From assembly GCA_025450155.1 (NCBI GenBank), contig JANWIB010000140.1, positions 1-11,133 of the forward strand: DNA of 11,133 nt, read 5' to 3'. Source of the DNA: Sphingobacteriaceae bacterium (GTDB taxonomy: Bacteria > Bacteroidota > Bacteroidia > Sphingobacteriales > Sphingobacteriaceae). The translations under genes and the position numbers were made by a program. Within the stretch, counting starts at the first letter, position 1, and every line of letters starts with the position of its first letter. This document shows positions 1-7,097 of the stretch, in pieces. Below the pieces are notes generated by a model. That model ran no database searches. It saw nothing but the letters and a program-made list of their open reading frames with translations, and was not told where the DNA came from.

Positions 1-791
1 ATACGGTATTTGCTATGCGGCAATTGGCAAATCTACAAGCATTTTATTTGAACAAACCCAAAGAAGGTATTGAATTGCTTGAACGCTTACTAAAAATACC
101 CGGATTATCGGCTTCTGTAATTGGACAGGCAAAGCTCGATTTGGGAGATTATTATATTTTGACCGCAGAACCCTGGGAAGCATCGTTAATTTATGGACAG
201 GTTGAAAAGCAATTTTCTAATGAAGCACTGGGACAGGAAGCGAAATTCAGAAATGCAAAATTATCTTATTACCAGGGAGATTTTGTGTGGGCAAAAGCGC
301 AGTTGGATGTATTAAAAAGCTCTACTTCACAGCTTATTGCTAACGATGCACTAAACCTAAGCCTGGTTATAGCCGAAAACACCGAAATTACTTCCGATTC
401 TAATGCCTTAAAAACCTTTGCTAAAGCAGAATTATTGAGTTTTAAAAAGCAATTTCTCAGCGCCCTCTCTACCCTGGATTCTATCAATCAACTATTTCCG
501 GGTAATTCTTTAGGCGATGATATATTGATGTCAAAAGCTAAAATATACCAGCAGCAAAACAAATTGGTCGAGGCCGCAGAGCAGCTGCAAGCAATTATAA
601 ACCAATATAGTTTTGATCTTTGGGCTGACGATGCCGTTTTTATGCTCGCCCAATTGAATGAGGAAAAGCTCAACAACCCCGAAAAAGCCAAAGAACTTTA
701 TCAAAAATTGATCGCTGATTATTCAGGGAGCCTTTATTTAATTGAGGCACGTCAACGCTTTCGAAATTTACGAGGCGATCATATTAACTGA
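1..791 (+). CDS. TPR-repeat protein, C-terminal part (start outside window)
   Basis: The reading frame is open from base 3, upstream of the first ATG at 15, so this is probably the 3' part of a longer gene; about 262 residues are visible before the TGA at 789-791. The protein is almost wholly helical, with repeated pairs of amphipathic helices. Segments such as 'AKELYQKLIADYSGSLYLIEARQRFR' near the C-terminus and 'AAEQLQAIINQYSFDLWADDAVFMLAQL' before it follow the tetratricopeptide pattern (small-aromatic-small, then Y/F before a proline or polar turn). TPR arrays are protein-binding scaffolds, and in Bacteroidota such proteins are often periplasmic. No catalytic motif is visible and the signal region is out of view, so partner and location are unknown. 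The stop codon lies within the probable -33 region of the next gene's promoter. Confidence 0.8.
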   Translation, partial: TVFAMRQLANLQAFYLNKPKEGIELLERLLKIPGLSASVIGQAKLDLGDYYILTAEPWEASLIYGQVEKQFSNEALGQEAKFRNAKLSYYQGDFVWAKAQLDVLKSSTSQLIANDALNLSLVIAENTEITSDSNALKTFAKAELLSFKKQFLSALSTLDSINQLFPGNSLGDDILMSKAKIYQQQNKLVEAAEQLQAIINQYSFDLWADDAVFMLAQLNEEKLNNPEKAKELYQKLIADYSGSLYLIEARQRFRNLRGDHIN

Positions 792-817
792 GCCATACTT
801 TGAATGTAGTATCTTCG
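788..817 (+). promoter_or_regulatory. Bacteroidota-type promoter for the DUF4286 gene
   Basis: TATCTTCG at 810-817 matches the Bacteroidota -7 element TAnnTTTG with one change. CTG at 788-790, inside the stop of the TPR gene, lies 19 bases upstream and differs from the -33 TTG by one base. The predicted start of transcription (about 821-823) coincides with the ATG at 822, so the message would be leaderless or nearly so. Confidence 0.5.
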
Positions 818-821
818 CGGA

Positions 822-1124
822 ATGGTTTTATACAATATCACTATAATTATAGAGGAAAACATTCAAGAATCCTGGCTAAGCTGGGTAAAAAATGAGCACA
901 TTCCTGCAATAATGTCTACCGAACTGTTTCTATCCAACAAATTGTTACGAGTATTAGACTCTCCTAACGAGGGAATAACCTATTGTCTACAATTTATTGC
1001 AGATGACTTTACAAAATACACCAATTATATAAAAATTTTCGGCCAGGCAGATGCTTTGAAACAACAACAGAGGTTTGAAAATAAATTTGTTTCCTTCAGC
1101 ACTGTTATGGAGTATATCAACTAA
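822..1124 (+). CDS. DUF4286 family protein
   Basis: This 100-residue protein starts 'MVLYNITIIIEENIQESWLSWVKNEHIPAIM', the signature opening of the DUF4286 family, a small cytoplasmic family widespread in Bacteroidota. The order is the usual one: an N-terminal beta strand, a helix carrying W-x-x-W and the conserved HIP motif (near residues 26-28), a strand around 'TYCLQFIADD', and a C-terminal helix ending 'FENKFVSFSTVMEY'. The layout resembles a dimeric alpha/beta (ferredoxin-like) barrel, but that is inference; the function of the family is unknown. No Shine-Dalgarno sequence precedes the ATG, which fits a leaderless transcript. The gene ends one base before the rfbC ATG, so the two are probably co-transcribed and translationally coupled. 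Confidence 0.85.
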   Translation: MVLYNITIIIEENIQESWLSWVKNEHIPAIMSTELFLSNKLLRVLDSPNEGITYCLQFIADDFTKYTNYIKIFGQADALKQQQRFENKFVSFSTVMEYIN

Positions 1125-1125
1125 A

Positions 1126-1674
1126 ATGAATTTCATAGAAACATCAATAAAAGACCTATTCATTATAGAACCAAAAATCTGGGAAGACGAACGCGGCTAT
1201 TTTTACGAAAGCTATAATAAAGCCTTTTTTCAAAATGCAGGAATCGTAGCCGATTTTGTACAGGATAATCAATCTTTATCACAAAGAGGGGCATTACGTG
1301 GTTTGCACGCACAAGCCAATCCGTTTGCACAGGGGAAACTGGTTCGGGTAATTCAAGGTAAAGTAATTGATGTTGCCATTGATATTCGAAAAAACTCTGC
1401 GACTTATAGAAAGTATTACGCTATAGAACTTAATGGTGAAAATAAACGAATGTTTTGGATTCCCCCCGGCTTTTTACATGGATTTGCTACACTGGAAGAC
1501 AATACCCTATTCTCTTATAAAGTAACAAGTCTGTATGACAAAGCTTCTGAAATAGGCGTTCGGTGGAACGATCCGGATTTAAATATTGATTGGGGCCTAA
1601 AAACTGAAGAAGTAATTCTTTCCGAAAAAGATAAATTTCTACCCTTCTTTAAAGACTTTGAAAGTCCATTTTAA
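1126..1674 (+). CDS. rfbC: dTDP-4-dehydrorhamnose 3,5-epimerase
   Basis: RfbC (RmlC) epimerises C3 and C5 of dTDP-4-dehydro-6-deoxyglucose, the third step of dTDP-L-rhamnose synthesis for O-antigen and other surface glycans; it is a cytoplasmic cupin dimer. From the ATG at 1126 it is 182 residues, matching the ~183 of enterobacterial RmlC. The active site is intact: RGLHAQ with catalytic His61, GKLVR with Lys71, FSYK with Tyr131, and LSEKD with Asp169, which corresponds to the Asp that forms the dyad with His. The cupin motif WIPPGFLHGF is at 111-120. A longer in-frame start at 1075 lies inside the DUF4286 gene and would add 17 unconserved residues, so I prefer 1126. No other rhamnose gene (rfbA, rfbB, rfbD) is next to it; the partners must be elsewhere. 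Confidence 0.93.
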   Translation: MNFIETSIKDLFIIEPKIWEDERGYFYESYNKAFFQNAGIVADFVQDNQSLSQRGALRGLHAQANPFAQGKLVRVIQGKVIDVAIDIRKNSATYRKYYAIELNGENKRMFWIPPGFLHGFATLEDNTLFSYKVTSLYDKASEIGVRWNDPDLNIDWGLKTEEVILSEKDKFLPFFKDFESPF

Positions 1675-1800
1675 AGCTAATCATTTAATATGCGAGCCTA
1701 GTAAGGTAATCTCTTATCTGAGTTAAAGATACTGCGGTAGCCTAAAATACTCCGATTCCAGGGCCGTTCTTTTCGCCACTTATTAAAAAATAACACTCAC

Positions 1801-1813
1801 TGTCAGAATGTCA
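1801..1813 (-). promoter_or_regulatory. Direct repeat TGTCA-GAA-TGTCA, possible operator upstream of miaB
   Basis: Two identical TGTCA pentamers (1801-1805 and 1809-1813) are separated by 3 bases. On the minus strand they read TGACA-N3-TGACA, the same arrangement found upstream of groES at 7098-7110. The site overlaps the -33 region of the predicted miaB promoter, a position suited to control of RNA polymerase. No known binding protein is implied. Confidence 0.4.
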
Positions 1814-1827
1814 CAATAAAATTTTCG

Positions 1828-1835
1828 TATTTTTG
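1828..1835 (+). promoter_or_regulatory. Promoter -7 element for the miaB operon
   Basis: TATTTTTG fits the Bacteroidota -7 consensus TAnnTTTG exactly. It would start transcription near 1839-1841, leaving a leader of about 15 bases before the ATG at 1855. There is no clear TTG -33 element at the expected spacing; the TGTCA repeat occupies that place, which would fit a promoter dependent on a regulator. Confidence 0.55.
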
Positions 1836-1854
1836 AGGCCAAAAAAATCAGTAA

Positions 1855-3327
1855 ATGTTCAATCCGGAGATTAGTGTAAAAGAACCTGCCCGAACAGCAG
1901 GCGAGCATGATGAAGCAAAGCAAGGAGAAGCCTTGATGCTGGAAACCTCAAAAGGAAACGGCCGCAAGCTCTATATAGAAAGCTACGGCTGCGCCATGAA
2001 TTTTTCAGACAGCGAGATTGTGGCTTCTATCATGGCGGATATGGGCTTTCAAACCACACAAAACCATAAAGAGGCAGATGTGGTATTTATCAACACCTGC
2101 TCTATTCGCGAAAATGCTGAGCAAAGGGTGCGTAATAGGTTAAAAGAATTTGGATCGGCTAAAAAAGAAAATCCCGGTATGATTGTAGGTGTGCTGGGTT
2201 GCATGGCCGAACGTTTAAAATCTAAATTTCTGGAAGAAGAAAAACTGGTTGACGTAGTAGTGGGCCCCGATGCCTACCGCGACCTGCCAAATCTGATTGG
2301 AAAAGTAGATGAAGGAAACCGTGAAGTAAACGTGCTGCTTTCCAGAGAAGAAACCTACGCCGATATTAGCCCGGTTCGTTTAAACTCTAATGGCATTACG
2401 GCCTTTATTTCCATTATGCGTGGATGCGATAACATGTGTTCATTCTGCGTAGTTCCCTTTACCCGTGGTAGAGAACGTAGCCGTGATCCGCATTCTATTG
2501 TTAATGAAGCCCGTGCACTTTCTGCACAAGGTTATCGCGAAGTAACACTACTAGGCCAAAATGTCGATTCATATAAATGGCAGTCCCATTCGGGTGAAGA
2601 AGTTTCCCCTTCAGGGGGAGATTTAGAGGGGACAGGGACCGTAAACTTTGCCCAATTACTCGAAATGGTTGCGCAAGTAAGTCCCAACCTCCGAGTACGT
2701 TTTTCAACATCACACCCGAAAGATATTACAGACGAAGTATTACATACCATAGCGAAGTACGAAAATATCTGTAAATACATTCACCTGCCGGTACAATCCG
2801 GGAACTCGCGTGTGTTAGAGTTAATGAACCGAACCTACGACCGCAAGTGGTATATGGAACGAGTAGATGCGATACACCGCATTATTCCTGAATGCGCTAT
2901 TTCTACCGATGTAATTGCCGGTTTTTGTACTGAAACGGAAGAAGAACACCAGGAAACACTGAGCATGATGGATTATGTGAAGTACGATTTTGCATACATG
3001 TTCATGTATTCAGAACGCCCAGGCACTTTAGCCGCTAAACGTTATGCAGACGACATCCCCGATGAAGTGAAGAAAAGGCGTTTGCAGGAAATTGTTCAGC
3101 GTCAACAAGAACATTCACACCTTCGCTTGTTAGAGCAGATAGGGAAAATTCAGAAAGTATTGATAGAAGGCTATTCAAAAAAATCGCCCAATGATTTTTC
3201 AGGCAGAAGCGATCAAAATGCTACCGTAGTATTTCCTGCTGATAAACGTTTCAAACCGGGACAGTATGTAAATGTACTCGCAGAGCATTGCACAACGGCA
3301 ACGTTAATCGGACGGATTATTGATTAA
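1855..3327 (+). CDS. miaB: tRNA-2-methylthio-N6-dimethylallyladenosine synthase
   Basis: MiaB is a cytoplasmic radical-SAM methylthiotransferase that adds a methylthio group to i6A37 of tRNAs reading UNN codons. The 490 residues hold the three family domains. The N-terminal UPF0004 domain starts near residue 38 and carries Cys46, Cys82 and Cys116, which bind the auxiliary [4Fe-4S] cluster. The radical-SAM barrel has the CxxxCxxC motif at Cys191, Cys195 and Cys198, followed by PFTRGRERSR. The C-terminal TRAM domain (about 425-490) binds tRNA. About 35 residues precede the first domain. Residues about 244-262 form a Ser/Gly/Glu-rich insertion in a loop, encoded by a hairpin-forming sequence (see the repeat at 2603-2637). 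First gene of a probable six-gene operon; the next gene starts 12 bases after the stop. Confidence 0.97.
   Translation: MFNPEISVKEPARTAGEHDEAKQGEALMLETSKGNGRKLYIESYGCAMNFSDSEIVASIMADMGFQTTQNHKEADVVFINTCSIRENAEQRVRNRLKEFGSAKKENPGMIVGVLGCMAERLKSKFLEEEKLVDVVVGPDAYRDLPNLIGKVDEGNREVNVLLSREETYADISPVRLNSNGITAFISIMRGCDNMCSFCVVPFTRGRERSRDPHSIVNEARALSAQGYREVTLLGQNVDSYKWQSHSGEEVSPSGGDLEGTGTVNFAQLLEMVAQVSPNLRVRFSTSHPKDITDEVLHTIAKYENICKYIHLPVQSGNSRVLELMNRTYDRKWYMERVDAIHRIIPECAISTDVIAGFCTETEEEHQETLSMMDYVKYDFAYMFMYSERPGTLAAKRYADDIPDEVKKRRLQEIVQRQQEHSHLRLLEQIGKIQKVLIEGYSKKSPNDFSGRSDQNATVVFPADKRFKPGQYVNVLAEHCTTATLIGRIID
2603..2637. repeat. G/C-run hairpin sequence inserted in frame in miaB
   Basis: Within miaB, CCCCT (2606-2610) and AGGGG (2613-2617) can pair around a 2-base loop, and further G-runs follow at 2628-2632 and 2635-2637. 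The stretch is unlike the surrounding codons and encodes a low-complexity loop (SPSGGDLEGTG). It resembles the C-run/G-run repeats scattered through many Bacteroidota genomes; that link is from memory and not checked here. Confidence 0.45.
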
Positions 3328-3339
3328 TTTCGGAAAGAG

Positions 3340-3786
3340 ATGTTTATTCAAAATAAAATAGCTATAATTTTTATAATACTTCCATTATTTTCATTTGGGC
3401 AAATGAAGAAGAGTAAAAAAGTGATATCTGAAATTAGTTTTGAATACATGAAGGGTTGTGAAACAGGGGCAGGAGATTGTCAACCAGTGATAATTGAACG
3501 ATTAGCACCTCGTGATGAAGTAATCTTAATACTCCCGGGAGGAGAGTCCCAGGCAGATGCGTATTTATATACTGATAGCACTTTTAATAAATGGATAGAA
3601 AATCCTGGTAACGAGCCTGCATCTATACGAGATGATCATACGACCTCTGCCGAAAACAGGAAGTTAATATTTAATTTAACGGGACTTCCCGATGGAACAT
3701 ACGTTCCTCATGTACTTTCCGACGCAGTGGGAGGAACTTTTAAATTAATATTAAAAACTAGAGAAAAACAGGAATTAGCAAATTGA
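3340..3786 (+). CDS. Small secreted protein of unknown function
   Basis: I do not recognise a family. The 148 residues start with a classic signal peptide: Lys6, a hydrophobic core IAIIFIILPLF, then SFGQ, the usual Bacteroidota signal peptidase I site with cleavage before Gln21. The mature part is ~128 residues, with two cysteines at 40 and 47 (GCETGAGDC) that could form a disulfide in the periplasm, and a beta-rich C-terminal half (LIFNLTGLPDGTYVPHVLSDAVGGTFKLILKT) suggesting a small beta-sandwich. There is no lipobox cysteine. A good ribosome site, GGAAAGAG, precedes the ATG. It sits 12 bases after miaB and 28 before the sigma-54 activator. Because miaB and the activator are usual neighbours in this group, this gene may be a lineage-specific insertion; that is inference. 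Confidence 0.75.
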   Translation: MFIQNKIAIIFIILPLFSFGQMKKSKKVISEISFEYMKGCETGAGDCQPVIIERLAPRDEVILILPGGESQADAYLYTDSTFNKWIENPGNEPASIRDDHTTSAENRKLIFNLTGLPDGTYVPHVLSDAVGGTFKLILKTREKQELAN

Positions 3787-3797
3787 CATATTGTCAA
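3783..3797. promoter_or_regulatory. Inverted repeat TTGACA-TAT-TGTCAA, possible operator before the sigma-54 activator gene
   Basis: A perfect 6+3+6 inverted repeat overlaps the stop codon of the preceding gene (3784-3786) and ends 17 bases before the activator's ATG at 3815. Its half sites are the same TGACA pentamer seen upstream of miaB and groES, again with 3 bases between. It could be a site for autoregulation by the activator's Fis-type domain; that is inference. It is too short to be a likely terminator and no T-tract follows. Confidence 0.45.
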
Positions 3798-3814
3798 ATT
3801 AGCAACTTAAATTA

Positions 3815-5050
3815 ATGGATATACAGGATATCAAAAACAGGTTTGGAATAATTGGGCATTCACCCCTTATTAATCGTGCTATTGATGTGGCACGACAAGT
3901 AGCTCCTACAGATATTTCGGTACTCATAACTGGTGAAAGTGGTAGCGGAAAGGAGGTTTTCTCGCACATCATTCATCAAATGAGCGCTAGAAAACACGGC
4001 CCCTTCATTGCCGTAAACTGCGGCGCCATCCCCGAAGGGACTATAGATTCTGAATTATTTGGCCACGAAAAAGGATCATTCACCGGAGCACACGAAGCCC
4101 GTAAAGGATACTTTGAAGTAGTAAATGGTGGAACAATCTTTCTGGATGAAGTGGCCGAACTTCCGCTGGGGACACAAGCACGGCTTTTAAGGGTTTTGGA
4201 AACCGGCGAATACCTTCGTGTGGGTTCTTCTAAAGTGCAAAAAACAGATGTAAGAGTAATTGCCGCAACGAACGTAGATATATTTGATGCTGTGCGAGAA
4301 GGAAAATTTAGAGAAGACCTGTATTACCGTTTAAATACAGTACCCTTACGTATTCCGCCTTTAAAAGAACGAAAGGAAGATATTTACCTTATTTTCAGAA
4401 AATTTATTGCAGATTTTACTCACAAATACCGTTCCCCTTCTATTGCTTTAGATGAAGAAGCGCAAAAACTACTCATTAATTACAGTTGGCCCGGAAATGT
4501 TCGTCAGTTGAAAAATATTGCCGAGCAAATTGCCGTTTTAGAAAGAGATAGAAACGTCACCGCCCAAATTTTGATGAATTACCTTCCTCCCGAATCCTTC
4601 GCCTCTACCTTACCTATGCGATTAAATACAGAGAAAAAAGAAGATTTTTCTGAACGGGATATTCTCTACAAAGTCTTGTTTGATATGAAACGGGATATGG
4701 TCGAATTAAAAAAACTGGTAGCCGAAATTATTCAAAACGGTGGCAACGCGGGCGGCCTCTCAGCCAATCCACAATTAATTAATCAGCTTTATAGAGATAT
4801 AGAAATCGCTTCATCCGAAGAAAATCAACCTAAAATAACTATTCATCAACCTGCCAGCACACATCAACCAAACTTTGATGTCCATCATGCCGAAGAGGTT
4901 GAAGAATCCTTATCCTTGATTGAAAAAGAGTCTGACCTGATTAAAAAAGCCTTAAAAAAGCATAAAGGTAAACGCAAACTGGCAGCACACGAACTTGGAA
5001 TTTCTGAACGTACCTTGTATCGAAAAATTAAGGAACTAAACCTTAACTGA
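3815..5050 (+). CDS. Sigma-54-dependent activator without N-terminal sensor domain
   Basis: This is a bacterial enhancer-binding protein, an AAA+ ATPase that remodels sigma-54 RNA polymerase so that it opens DNA. The 411 residues begin directly with the AAA+ domain. Walker A is GESGSGKE (40-47), the sigma-54 contact loop is GSFTGA (87-92, Ser instead of the commoner Ala), Walker B is GGTIFLDE (105-112), the likely arginine fingers are Arg166 and Arg172, and WPGNVRQLKN is at 225-234. Residues ~262-370 form an unusually long linker with a predicted helix (282-308). A Fis-type helix-turn-helix closes the protein (387-408, AAHELGISERTLYRKIKEL). There is no receiver, GAF or PAS domain, as in PspF, so activity must be controlled by a partner or by amount. 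It lies 6 bases before lptE. Its targets are unknown; groES is a candidate. Confidence 0.93.
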   Translation: MDIQDIKNRFGIIGHSPLINRAIDVARQVAPTDISVLITGESGSGKEVFSHIIHQMSARKHGPFIAVNCGAIPEGTIDSELFGHEKGSFTGAHEARKGYFEVVNGGTIFLDEVAELPLGTQARLLRVLETGEYLRVGSSKVQKTDVRVIAATNVDIFDAVREGKFREDLYYRLNTVPLRIPPLKERKEDIYLIFRKFIADFTHKYRSPSIALDEEAQKLLINYSWPGNVRQLKNIAEQIAVLERDRNVTAQILMNYLPPESFASTLPMRLNTEKKEDFSERDILYKVLFDMKRDMVELKKLVAEIIQNGGNAGGLSANPQLINQLYRDIEIASSEENQPKITIHQPASTHQPNFDVHHAEEVEESLSLIEKESDLIKKALKKHKGKRKLAAHELGISERTLYRKIKELNLN

Positions 5051-5056
5051 TTATTT

Positions 5057-5575
5057 ATGAAATGCTTTTTTAGAAAAATATCTGTATCACTGCTACCACT
5101 AAGACTAATTGCACAATCGTGCAGTGTTACTCTTTCCGGTGCCTCTATACCACCAGAAATGAAAACCGTATCTATACAGTTTTTTGAAAATAATGCTCCA
5201 CTAGTTGTTCCCTATTTAAGTCAACAATTTACAGAAGCATTGAAAGAAAGAGTAAGAAACCAGTCTAGGCTTAGTATGATAAGAAGCGATGCACATGGTA
5301 ATTTCGAGGGAAGAATTACCGATTACAGCATAAAACCTGTAGCTGTTGAAGGTACTACAAAACCGAGGGCCGGGTTAAACAGATTGACGATCTCAATAAA
5401 CGTAAAATATACCAATACATTAAAACCCGAATTGAGCTTTGAGCAATTATTTAGCCGATATTGGGATTTTGACCTCAATTCCGGGTCACTTCAGGCTCAG
5501 GAACCGGAGCTTATTCGTAAAGTAAATAACATGCTTACCGAAGATATTTTTAACCGTGCATTTGCAAACTGGTAA
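5057..5575 (+). CDS. lptE: LptE family outer-membrane lipoprotein (LPS assembly)
   Basis: LptE plugs the LptD barrel and helps place lipopolysaccharide in the outer leaflet of the outer membrane. The 172 residues show the Bacteroidota LptE pattern: a lipoprotein signal ending at Cys22, then SGASIPPEMKTVSIQFFENNAPLVVP, RLSMIRSDAHGNFEGRITDYSIKPV, LNRLTISINVKYTN, and the ending TEDIFNRAFANW. The signal is slightly odd: an arginine (residue 16) interrupts the hydrophobic stretch and the lipobox is Ala-Gln-Ser-Cys rather than Leu-x-Gly-Cys, so lipidation is likely but not certain. It starts 6 bases after the activator stop, which indicates coupling within the operon. The family assignment rests on recognition of these conserved segments. 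Confidence 0.88.
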   Translation: MKCFFRKISVSLLPLRLIAQSCSVTLSGASIPPEMKTVSIQFFENNAPLVVPYLSQQFTEALKERVRNQSRLSMIRSDAHGNFEGRITDYSIKPVAVEGTTKPRAGLNRLTISINVKYTNTLKPELSFEQLFSRYWDFDLNSGSLQAQEPELIRKVNNMLTEDIFNRAFANW

Positions 5576-5600
5576 AACTTAGTTTTATTTAAAAGAATAA

Positions 5601-6689
5601 ATGGAGTATTTGGATATTACCGAAATAAAAACCTTGTTTTCCTCTTTATTGCAAAGGGGAATACATGGTGCCGATAATAATTCTAAAGATTTAGAAACCT
5701 TGTTGCAACAGTTCCCATATTGCCAATCTCTTTATGCAATCCAGGCAGTCCAAAACAAAAATAACTCCACATTTAACAGTCATCTCTCTAAAGCCGCATT
5801 GTACTCACCAGACAGGACGGTGCTTTATGATTTGATTAACCCAAAATCAACATCCATTCCTGTCCAAAAACCAGATGAAAAAACAGCCGACTTAGAAAAT
5901 CTTAAAATTGAAGAAACAATCAAAACACCTACTGAAAGTATTGAAGATGTCCACATTATAGAAACAGAAACTTTATTTATTAATGATATTGAAACCGTAA
6001 TTCCGGAATGGGAAACCCCATCTTTAGAGAGTAAGCAAAATCGGGGCAATGAGAACCAGGAAAAGCCCATTTTTGATACACTGGCATCTTCTGATTATTT
6101 TAAATTCAATGAATCTAACGCAGATCCACTTGCAAGGTCAATGGAAGGATCTCAAAGTGATTCAGAGCAGGTTTCAAAATATGATGATGATACCATGCCT
6201 TATTCTTTTCTTTGGTGGTTGCACAAAACCCGAAACGAACATGCAGATACTTACCAGCCTTATGTTAGCTTCAAATTAGATACTACACAAAAAATAAAGA
6301 AAAATCCTGCCGAAGAGTTGAACCATCAAATTATTGAGAATATTTTCCATTTACAAGTTCCCCTAAAAGATACCTCTGAAACACCTCATGGAAATAACAC
6401 TGTTCAATTCGAATTAAAACGTAAAGAAGACGATATCATAGAAAAGTTCATTAAGGAAGAACCTCAAATAAGGCCACCAAAACCCGAGTTGATTGATACC
6501 GAAAATAAAGCCCGGAAAAGCTCGGAAGATAACCTCGACTTAGTATCCGAAACATTGGCCAATATTTATATCGAACAAATGTTATACCACAAAGCAATTG
6601 ATACTTACCGAAAATTAAGTTTGAAATTCCCGGAAAAAAGCACGTACTTTGCCGATCAAATTATAGAAATACAAAAGAAAATCAACTAA
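5601..6689 (+). CDS. TPR-like protein of unknown function, conserved beside lptE/secG
   Basis: This 362-residue protein has no signal peptide or membrane segment and is probably cytoplasmic. Three parts stand out. Residues 1-80 form a helical N-terminal region (LLQQFPYCQSLYAIQAV, AALYSPDRTVLYDLI). Residues ~85-198 are an acidic, low-complexity linker, probably disordered. The C-terminal part has a Trp pair (205-206, in SFLWWLHKTR), DIIEKFIKEEPQIRPPKP (278-295) and one TPR-like helix pair (315-350, LANIYIEQMLYHKAIDTYRKLSLKFPEK). Genes of this type are commonly found between lptE and secG in Sphingobacteriaceae. The role is unknown; the TPR suggests protein binding. It lies 25 bases after lptE and 7 before secG. 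Confidence 0.8.
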   Translation: MEYLDITEIKTLFSSLLQRGIHGADNNSKDLETLLQQFPYCQSLYAIQAVQNKNNSTFNSHLSKAALYSPDRTVLYDLINPKSTSIPVQKPDEKTADLENLKIEETIKTPTESIEDVHIIETETLFINDIETVIPEWETPSLESKQNRGNENQEKPIFDTLASSDYFKFNESNADPLARSMEGSQSDSEQVSKYDDDTMPYSFLWWLHKTRNEHADTYQPYVSFKLDTTQKIKKNPAEELNHQIIENIFHLQVPLKDTSETPHGNNTVQFELKRKEDDIIEKFIKEEPQIRPPKPELIDTENKARKSSEDNLDLVSETLANIYIEQMLYHKAIDTYRKLSLKFPEKSTYFADQIIEIQKKIN

Positions 6690-6696
6690 TTATACT

Positions 6697-7029
6697 ATGT
6701 ACTACGCATTGGTTATTGTGGCGATTATTGTTTGCCTACTTTTAGGATTAATCATTTTGATACAAAACCCTAAAGGAGGAGGTTTAGCATCGGGATTTAC
6801 AGGTTCTAACGTTATGGGCGTTCAACGTACTGGAGATTTTCTTGAAAAAGGAACCTGGATATTAACCATTACACTCATGGTTTTAGCCCTTCTAATTAAT
6901 ATTTCACTCCCTCGTGGTGGCGATAGAAACGGACAAACAGATGAGTTACAAAAACAGATTAACAAACCTGTTACAACTCCCCTTTCTCCTTCAGCACTTC
7001 CGGTGCTAAAGGACACAAGTAAGAAATAA
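6697..7029 (+). CDS. secG: Preprotein translocase subunit SecG
   Basis: SecG is the small inner-membrane partner of SecYE that assists SecA-driven export. The 110 residues show the family plan: transmembrane helix 1 (about 3-23), the conserved loop LIQNPKGGGLASGF with SNVMGVQRTGDFLEKGTW, transmembrane helix 2 (about 52-70), and a polar tail of ~40 residues rich in Pro, Ser and Lys. The length matches that of other bacteria. It is the last gene of the operon, 7 bases after the TPR-like gene, and a terminator starts 14 bases after its stop. Confidence 0.95.
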   Translation: MYYALVIVAIIVCLLLGLIILIQNPKGGGLASGFTGSNVMGVQRTGDFLEKGTWILTITLMVLALLINISLPRGGDRNGQTDELQKQINKPVTTPLSPSALPVLKDTSKK

Positions 7030-7043
7030 GTATAAAAAATTTC

Positions 7044-7080
7044 TCAGAAAGGCTTCCAAAATGGAAGCCTTTCTGATTTT
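7044..7080 (+). terminator. Strong intrinsic terminator after secG
   Basis: A perfect 15-bp stem (7044-7058 with 7062-7076) around an AAA loop is followed by TTTT at 7077-7080. It closes the miaB-secG operon and separates it from the groES regulatory region. An A-run upstream (7034-7039) may let it also act in the reverse direction. Confidence 0.85.
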
Positions 7081-7097
7081 AAGCCCATGGCTTTCGC

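Larger units (their letters stand above)
1675..1854. other. Non-coding gap between rfbC and miaB
   Basis: This 180-base gap holds no convincing ORF. I found no strong terminator hairpin for the rfbC unit. The last ~60 bases hold the miaB promoter signals, annotated separately; I see nothing else of note. Confidence 0.6.

Noticed and set aside
24..41. Sigma-54-like TTGGCA...GC near the window start
   Set aside because: The spacing between GG and GC is one base too long and it lies in the TPR coding sequence.
1075..1125. Longer start for rfbC at 1075
   Set aside because: It would overlap the DUF4286 gene by 50 bases and add 17 residues with no family similarity; the ATG at 1126 gives the standard length and N-terminus.
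1675..1800. Terminator after rfbC
   Set aside because: Only stems of 3-4 bp were found, without a T-tract.
2501..2780. Two overlapping minus-strand ORFs inside miaB
   Set aside because: They are shadows of a clearly coding radical-SAM region and have no recognisable motifs.
6049..6279. Plus-strand ORF inside the TPR-like gene
   Set aside because: It is out of frame within the longer gene, has no plausible start signal, and the conserved Trp-pair motif is read in the main frame.
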